This document shows, in pieces, positions 60,285 to 64,000 of a DNA stretch of 64,000 nt; the first letter of the stretch is position 1; the number at the start of each line of letters is the position of its first letter. The DNA comes from Bacillota bacterium (GTDB taxonomy: Bacteria; Bacillota; Clostridia; TANB77; CAG-465). The stretch is from the NCBI GenBank assembly GCA_023460515.1, contig JAEWPS010000018.1, positions 124,001 through 188,000 on the forward strand. The letters run 5' to 3'. A model generated the notes under the pieces. That model saw only the letters and a program-made list of their open reading frames with translations. It was not told the DNA's origin and did no database searches. Made by a program: the position numbers and the translations under genes.

Positions 60285-61022
60285 ATGTTACAAGGAGTTA
60301 TAGGAAAAGCAAAACGTGCAATAGAAGATTTTAATATGATAGATGAAGGAGATAAAATAGCTGTTGGATTATCTGGTGGTAAGGATAGTATTACACTACT
60401 TTATTCTTTATTCTATTTGCAAAAGTTTTATCATAAAAAGTTTACACTAATAGCAATAACAATTCATCCAGGAAGTGAAACTTTTAAAACAGAAAAATTA
60501 GAAGAGTTGTGTAAAGAATTAGGTATAGAATATATAGTATATAAATCAAATATTGCAGATATTGTATTTAACATACGTAAAGAAAAAAATCCTTGTTCAT
60601 TATGTGCAAACATGCGTAGAGGTATATTAAATAGTTTAGCTGTAGAAAATGGTTGTAATAAAATAGCTCTTGGACATCATGCAGATGATGTAATGGAAAC
60701 TTTTTTAATGAGTTTATTACTTAATGGTAAAATACATACTTTTTCTCCTGTAACGTATTTAAGCAGAAGCAAAGTTAAAACTATTCGCCCATTTATCTAT
60801 GTAGAAGAAAAAACTATACGAGCAATAGCTAGAGAAAAAAAATATCCGGTCATGGGAAAATGTTGCCCAGCTGATGGATTTACCAAAAGAGATTATATGA
60901 CAAATTTATTAAAAAGTCTTAAAAAAGATATACCTAAAGTTAGATCGCATATTTTCGGTGCTATCCAAAGATCAAATATAGATGGTTGGAATAAAAATGT
61001 AACCGAAGAAGAATTAAATTAA
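60285..61022 (+). CDS. TtcA-family tRNA sulfur-transfer (2-thiocytidine) protein
   Basis: The 245-residue N-type ATP pyrophosphatase has the PP-loop 'GLSGGKDSITLLYSL', C-x-x-C in 'NPCSLCANMRRG', 'LGHHADDVMETFLMSLL' and a further Cys pair in 'GKCCPADG'. This corresponds to TtcA/TtuA-type tRNA thiolation enzymes that use a [4Fe-4S] cluster. TtcA makes 2-thiocytidine at position 32 of some tRNAs; Gram-positive relatives are less well characterised, so the modified base is uncertain. AAAGGAG precedes the ATG. Confidence 0.85.
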   Translation: MLQGVIGKAKRAIEDFNMIDEGDKIAVGLSGGKDSITLLYSLFYLQKFYHKKFTLIAITIHPGSETFKTEKLEELCKELGIEYIVYKSNIADIVFNIRKEKNPCSLCANMRRGILNSLAVENGCNKIALGHHADDVMETFLMSLLLNGKIHTFSPVTYLSRSKVKTIRPFIYVEEKTIRAIAREKKYPVMGKCCPADGFTKRDYMTNLLKSLKKDIPKVRSHIFGAIQRSNIDGWNKNVTEEELN

Positions 61023-61030
61023 ATGTATAA

Positions 61031-61073
61031 AAAACAACCCCAGTTTTGAATTTATCTAAGCTGGGGTTGTTTT
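61031..61073. terminator. Bidirectional terminator
   Basis: AAAACAACCCCAG (61031-61043) pairs with CTGGGGTTGTTTT (61061-61073). It lies between convergent genes at 61022 (+) and 61086 (-). Confidence 0.9.
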
Positions 61074-61085
61074 AACAAAAGTATT

Positions 61086-61322
61086 CTAAAACTTATATTT
61101 ATCGAAATAAATTATAGAAAGTAGTTTTGATAAAAAATAATTTATTAATTTTTTTTGTAATCTAAAAACACAGTCTGCATCAAAAGATAATAATCTTATC
61201 GGTAAAAAAACACATGTTATTACACAAACCATAAAAAAACAGAATAATATAGATAAACGTTCTAAAACATCAGTAATTAAATATTTAATCCGATCTTTTA
61301 AACTTACATAATGAAATTTCAT
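61086..61322 (-). CDS. Small hydrophobic protein, function unknown
   Basis: The 78-residue product has one strong membrane segment (about 24-45, 'LSILFCFFMVCVITCVFLPI') and a second amphipathic hydrophobic region near the C-terminus, with a basic N-terminus. A clear AGGAGG at good distance from the ATG supports translation. It lies between the TtcA-like gene (convergent) and argS. No family is recognised. Confidence 0.6.
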   Translation of the reverse strand: MKFHYVSLKDRIKYLITDVLERLSILFCFFMVCVITCVFLPIRLLSFDADCVFRLQKKLINYFLSKLLSIIYFDKYKF

Positions 61323-61432
61323 TATATCCCTCCTAATTAATTTATTTGTAAAATATTATACACCATAACAATACATTATGTCAATTAATATCTAAAAATA
61401 TATCACGTTAGGTATTATATTAGTATATTTAT

Positions 61433-63148
61433 TTACATTTTAATTGGAGTTTCTATTCCAAGTAAATTTAATCCTTTTTTTATTACTATTCCACTGCTGT
61501 TTACTAGTAACAATCTTGCCTCTTTAACACTACTATCTTCTACAAGTATTGAATTGTTATTATAAAATACAGAGAAACTGCTTGCTACATCAATTATATA
61601 TCTTGCAAGTATAGATGGTTCGTAACTTTCAGCTGCTTCATATATAGTACTTTCAAATCTATCTAAAAGTTTTATCAATTTTATCTCATCTTCATTATAT
61701 GTATAATTTATTTTCTTTATATTATTTATATCTATACCAGATTTATTAAGTAGACTACAAATCCTAACATATGTATATTGTACATATGGACCTGTTTCAC
61801 CGTCAAATCTTAATACTTCATCCAAATCAAAAACAATATCTTTAATTTTATTATGTTTTAAATCATTGAATACTAAAGCTCCTACTCCTATTTGTTTAGC
61901 AAGTAAATCTATATCATCTACTTCTGCGCCTTTATCTTCAATTATTTTTTTAGATTTAGTTATTGCATCTTCAATTAAATCTTGAAGATAAATTACTGTA
62001 CCTTCTCTAGTAGACATTTTACCAGTTTTAAGCCTTACCATACCATATGGTACATGAACTAATTCTTTAGTATATTTTTCATCTACAAGATATTTAGAAA
62101 CTTCAAAAATTTGTTTAAAATGATGTATTTGTTCATATGAAGTCACATATATTGATTTTGCATAATTATAAGTTCTAGATCTATATAATACCGCAGCTAG
62201 ATCTCTTGTAGCATAAATAGTAGAACCGTTAGATTTAAGTATTATGCAAGGAGGTTCATTTTCACTTAATTTAACAACTTTAGCTCCTTCACTTTCTACA
62301 AGTACGCCTTTTTCATCTAATATTTTTACTACTTCATCCATCTTATCATTATAGAAAGCTTCTCCGTTGTATGAATCAAATTTGCAACCTAATATTTTGT
62401 ATATTCTTTCATATTCTTTCATACTAACATCTTTAAAATATTGCCATAATGCTAATATATCTTTATCCACTTCTTCTAACTTTTTGAAATTATCTCTAGC
62501 TAAATCAAATATACTCTCATCTTCTTTTGCAAGTTGATTAATTCTTACATATATATCAGTTAAAGTATGAAGTGGATCCTTTTCTATATCATATTCGTCT
62601 TTAAATCTTTCGTATCCTACTATTAAAAGTCCAAATTGTCTTCCCCAATCCCCTAGGTGATTAATACCTATAGAATTATACCCTAATTCATTATGTAAAT
62701 TATATAATGCTCTACCAATAATTGTAGTTCTAAAATGACCTAAATGAAATGGCTTAGCAATATTTGGTGATGAATAATCTATTGTAACATTTTGTCCATT
62801 ACCTATATTTACAAATCCATATTTATCACCTTTATGAATAATATTTTCTAAAATATTTTTACACAACATTTCAGAATTAGTATATAAGTTTATATATCCA
62901 CCTACTACTTCTTTTTTAGATATTCTATTATCAATTTCTAAACTTTCACTTATTTCTTTGGCTATATTCATAGGAGAATTTTTAAGAATCTTTGCAAACT
63001 TAAAACAAGGTAGGGCTATATCTCCCATACTATCATCTTTTGGTTTTTCTAAGGTATCAACTATTTCTTCTAATGTCATTTCAAAATTATATTTGTTTGC
63101 TAATACTTTATGTAACTCTTCTGCTATATACTTTTTTATTTCATTCAT
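61433..63148 (-). CDS. argS: Arginyl-tRNA synthetase
   Basis: The 571-residue class I synthetase has the N-terminal Add-1 domain, 'SSPNIAKPFHLGHFRTT' (HIGH motif variant H-L-G-H), 'YVTSYEQIHHF', 'GMVRLKTGKMSTREGTVI' (KMSTR in the KMSKS position) and a DALR C-terminal domain ('YVRICSLL', 'EPSILARYIIDVA'). GGAGGAATTT selects the ATG at 63148; an in-frame start 11 codons upstream overlaps the preceding gene. The RNHCP gene stops 2 bases before this start, so the two are co-transcribed. Confidence 0.95.
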   Translation of the reverse strand: MNEIKKYIAEELHKVLANKYNFEMTLEEIVDTLEKPKDDSMGDIALPCFKFAKILKNSPMNIAKEISESLEIDNRISKKEVVGGYINLYTNSEMLCKNILENIIHKGDKYGFVNIGNGQNVTIDYSSPNIAKPFHLGHFRTTIIGRALYNLHNELGYNSIGINHLGDWGRQFGLLIVGYERFKDEYDIEKDPLHTLTDIYVRINQLAKEDESIFDLARDNFKKLEEVDKDILALWQYFKDVSMKEYERIYKILGCKFDSYNGEAFYNDKMDEVVKILDEKGVLVESEGAKVVKLSENEPPCIILKSNGSTIYATRDLAAVLYRSRTYNYAKSIYVTSYEQIHHFKQIFEVSKYLVDEKYTKELVHVPYGMVRLKTGKMSTREGTVIYLQDLIEDAITKSKKIIEDKGAEVDDIDLLAKQIGVGALVFNDLKHNKIKDIVFDLDEVLRFDGETGPYVQYTYVRICSLLNKSGIDINNIKKINYTYNEDEIKLIKLLDRFESTIYEAAESYEPSILARYIIDVASSFSVFYNNNSILVEDSSVKEARLLLVNSSGIVIKKGLNLLGIETPIKM

Positions 63149-63149
63149 A

Positions 63150-63470
63150 TTAAATTCCTCCATTTTTTGCATAGTTTTCAACTATTTTATATATTTCACT
63201 TTTATTATCATCAGTAGCTATTTTGTTTCTTATTATGCTTCCACATTTAAGGCATTTATACACGACAACTTCACTCTTTATCTTATTGCTAACCTCTATA
63301 TTAAATGGTTTTAACGAGCCTTTACACTCGTTTAACCTATCCCCAGGATTTACATCTACATGTATAGAATACAAACAGTTATTACAATGATCTCTTGACG
63401 TATATTCTAATTTTTCAACTTTTTTTCCACAATGATTGCATATAAAAGATTCATCATTTTTAATAAACAT
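63150..63470 (-). CDS. RNHCP-domain zinc-ribbon protein
   Basis: The 106-residue protein has two Cys4-type clusters. The N-terminal RNHCP pattern is 'FICNHCGKKVE' with 'RDHCNNCLYSIHVDVNPGDR' and 'NECKGSL', and 'YKCLKCGSIIRNK' is a second ribbon. The usual R-N-H-C-P is R-D-H-C-N here. The family is widespread in Gram-positives, probably zinc-binding, and often near translation genes; no function is known. It overlaps neither neighbour and sits 2 bases before argS. AAGGAG precedes the ATG. Confidence 0.85.
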   Translation of the reverse strand: MFIKNDESFICNHCGKKVEKLEYTSRDHCNNCLYSIHVDVNPGDRLNECKGSLKPFNIEVSNKIKSEVVVYKCLKCGSIIRNKIATDDNKSEIYKIVENYAKNGGI

Positions 63471-63586
63471 ATAGCTACTCCTTACTTATTACTTCTTTAT
63501 ATAGCAATTATTATATCATACAAGAAGATAAAAAACAATATCTAATTAAATTAAACAAAGCTAATATTATATTAAATTATATAATA

Positions 63587-63622
63587 AAACAAAGATAGAA
63601 TAGTCTATCCTTGTTTTATTAC
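63587..63622 (-). terminator. Terminator of the DUF2207 gene
   Basis: AAAACAA.GATAGA pairs with TCTATC.TTGTTTT, followed by ATT, about 50 bases past the stop at 63670. Confidence 0.75.
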
Positions 63623-63669
63623 ATTAATTTTTTTTATACAAAGTAAACTACAAATAAGTAGGTCGTTCT

Positions 63670-64000
63670 TTACCAAGAACCGCCTCCGCCTCCGCCAGAA
63701 CCACCACCAGATGATCCTCCTCCTGATGAACCACCACTAGAAGATGAAGGACTAGATGACATAGAGCTTACTGCAGAGGTCATTGTATTAGACATAAAAC
63801 TGCTAAATGTAGCATAACTAAAGGCTTCTCTCCCATCATACCAAGTTGGTGGAGAAATTGCAATTACTTCAAATTTTTCTATCCATTTTTCTGAAACGCC
63901 TAAAACATAAGTATATGGTAAAATGTTATAAAAATATGTTGGATCTTGCATTACTAGTTCTTCTAATTTATCCTTCTCTACAACTGTTAAGAAATTTCTA
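63670..64000 (-). CDS. Partial DUF2207 membrane protein, C-terminus
   Basis: The frame enters from the right edge without a start codon ('FLTVVEKDKLEELVMQDPT'). It shows the conserved C-terminal part of DUF2207 proteins: 'YFYNILPYTYVLGVSEKWI', a 'PPTWYDG' segment, then a Ser-rich linker and a terminal low-complexity tail of Ser and Gly ending 'GGGGSW'. DUF2207 proteins are predicted membrane proteins with a large extracytoplasmic domain and unknown role. About 110 residues are visible; the internal ATG at 63951 is not the real start. Confidence 0.85.
   Translation of the reverse strand, partial: RNFLTVVEKDKLEELVMQDPTYFYNILPYTYVLGVSEKWIEKFEVIAISPPTWYDGREAFSYATFSSFMSNTMTSAVSSMSSSPSSSSGGSSGGGSSGGGSGGGGGGSW

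Overview
The window is strongly AT-rich, with AGGAGG-type ribosome sites and many near-perfect TTGACA-N17-TATAAT promoters. It reads as a chromosomal segment of an anaerobic, spore-forming Bacillota, class Clostridia. Spore formation is suggested by a Spo0E-type phosphatase, dipicolinate synthase subunit B, Spo0A-box-like promoter elements and small Cys-rich or Gly/Tyr-rich proteins. Most genes lie on the minus strand; housekeeping genes are interleaved with accessory surface, toxin and metal-resistance loci.

Region by region. 1-8.3 kb is an accessory locus: a partial formylglycine-generating-enzyme-like surface protein, a 'KPVIYLYP' membrane protein, an RHS remnant, a probable DUF4304-like immunity gene, and a large RHS protein with a PD-(D/E)XK-like nuclease tip whose secretion-signal N-terminus is cut off by two frame breaks. 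8.4-19.4 kb holds DUF4825/DUF4362 and DUF1287 membrane-anchored proteins, a FucO-type iron alcohol dehydrogenase, an ABC exporter operon, a DUF3298 protein whose start codon appears mutated to ACG, elongator tRNA-Met, an alpha/beta hydrolase, a stand-alone GreA C-terminal-like protein and an HD-GYP protein. 19.5-24.8 kb has small proteins, the CCA-adding enzyme, a COG2509-type flavoprotein and a methyltransferase. 24.8-43.3 kb contains three very large pilin-like secreted proteins: one with 14 RCC1 repeats, and two tandem paralogues with Ig-like repeats and an ALK/LTK-like glycine-rich domain (one frameshifted by a single base). Among these sit spo0E, a ferritin-like gene, arsRDA without a pump gene, spoVFB, lexA and a class A penicillin-binding protein. 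43.4-58.2 kb is metabolic and metal related: a hypothetical membrane gene, der, ydbC and pfkA in one operon; xth; a CadC/CadA-like pair with two operators; fhs; an MFS exporter; an MgtA-type ATPase; a two-gene cassette of unknown function; and rlmD. 58.3-64 kb holds tiny Cys-rich proteins, dapA, a ttcA-like gene, argS, an RNHCP protein and the C-terminus of a DUF2207 membrane protein.

How genes connect. Three accessory transcription units (the KPVIYLYP gene, the RHS gene, and the 56.1-56.7 kb membrane-protein cassette) share one promoter layout: a perfect Spo0A box TTCGACA, 20-21 nt, then an extended -10 (TGN-TANANT). This suggests co-regulation at the transition to stationary phase or sporulation. 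The three giant pilin-like proteins share a ~140-residue N-terminal module, which looks like a common export/anchoring platform carrying different extracellular payloads. These two themes are the best candidates in the window for undescribed biology.
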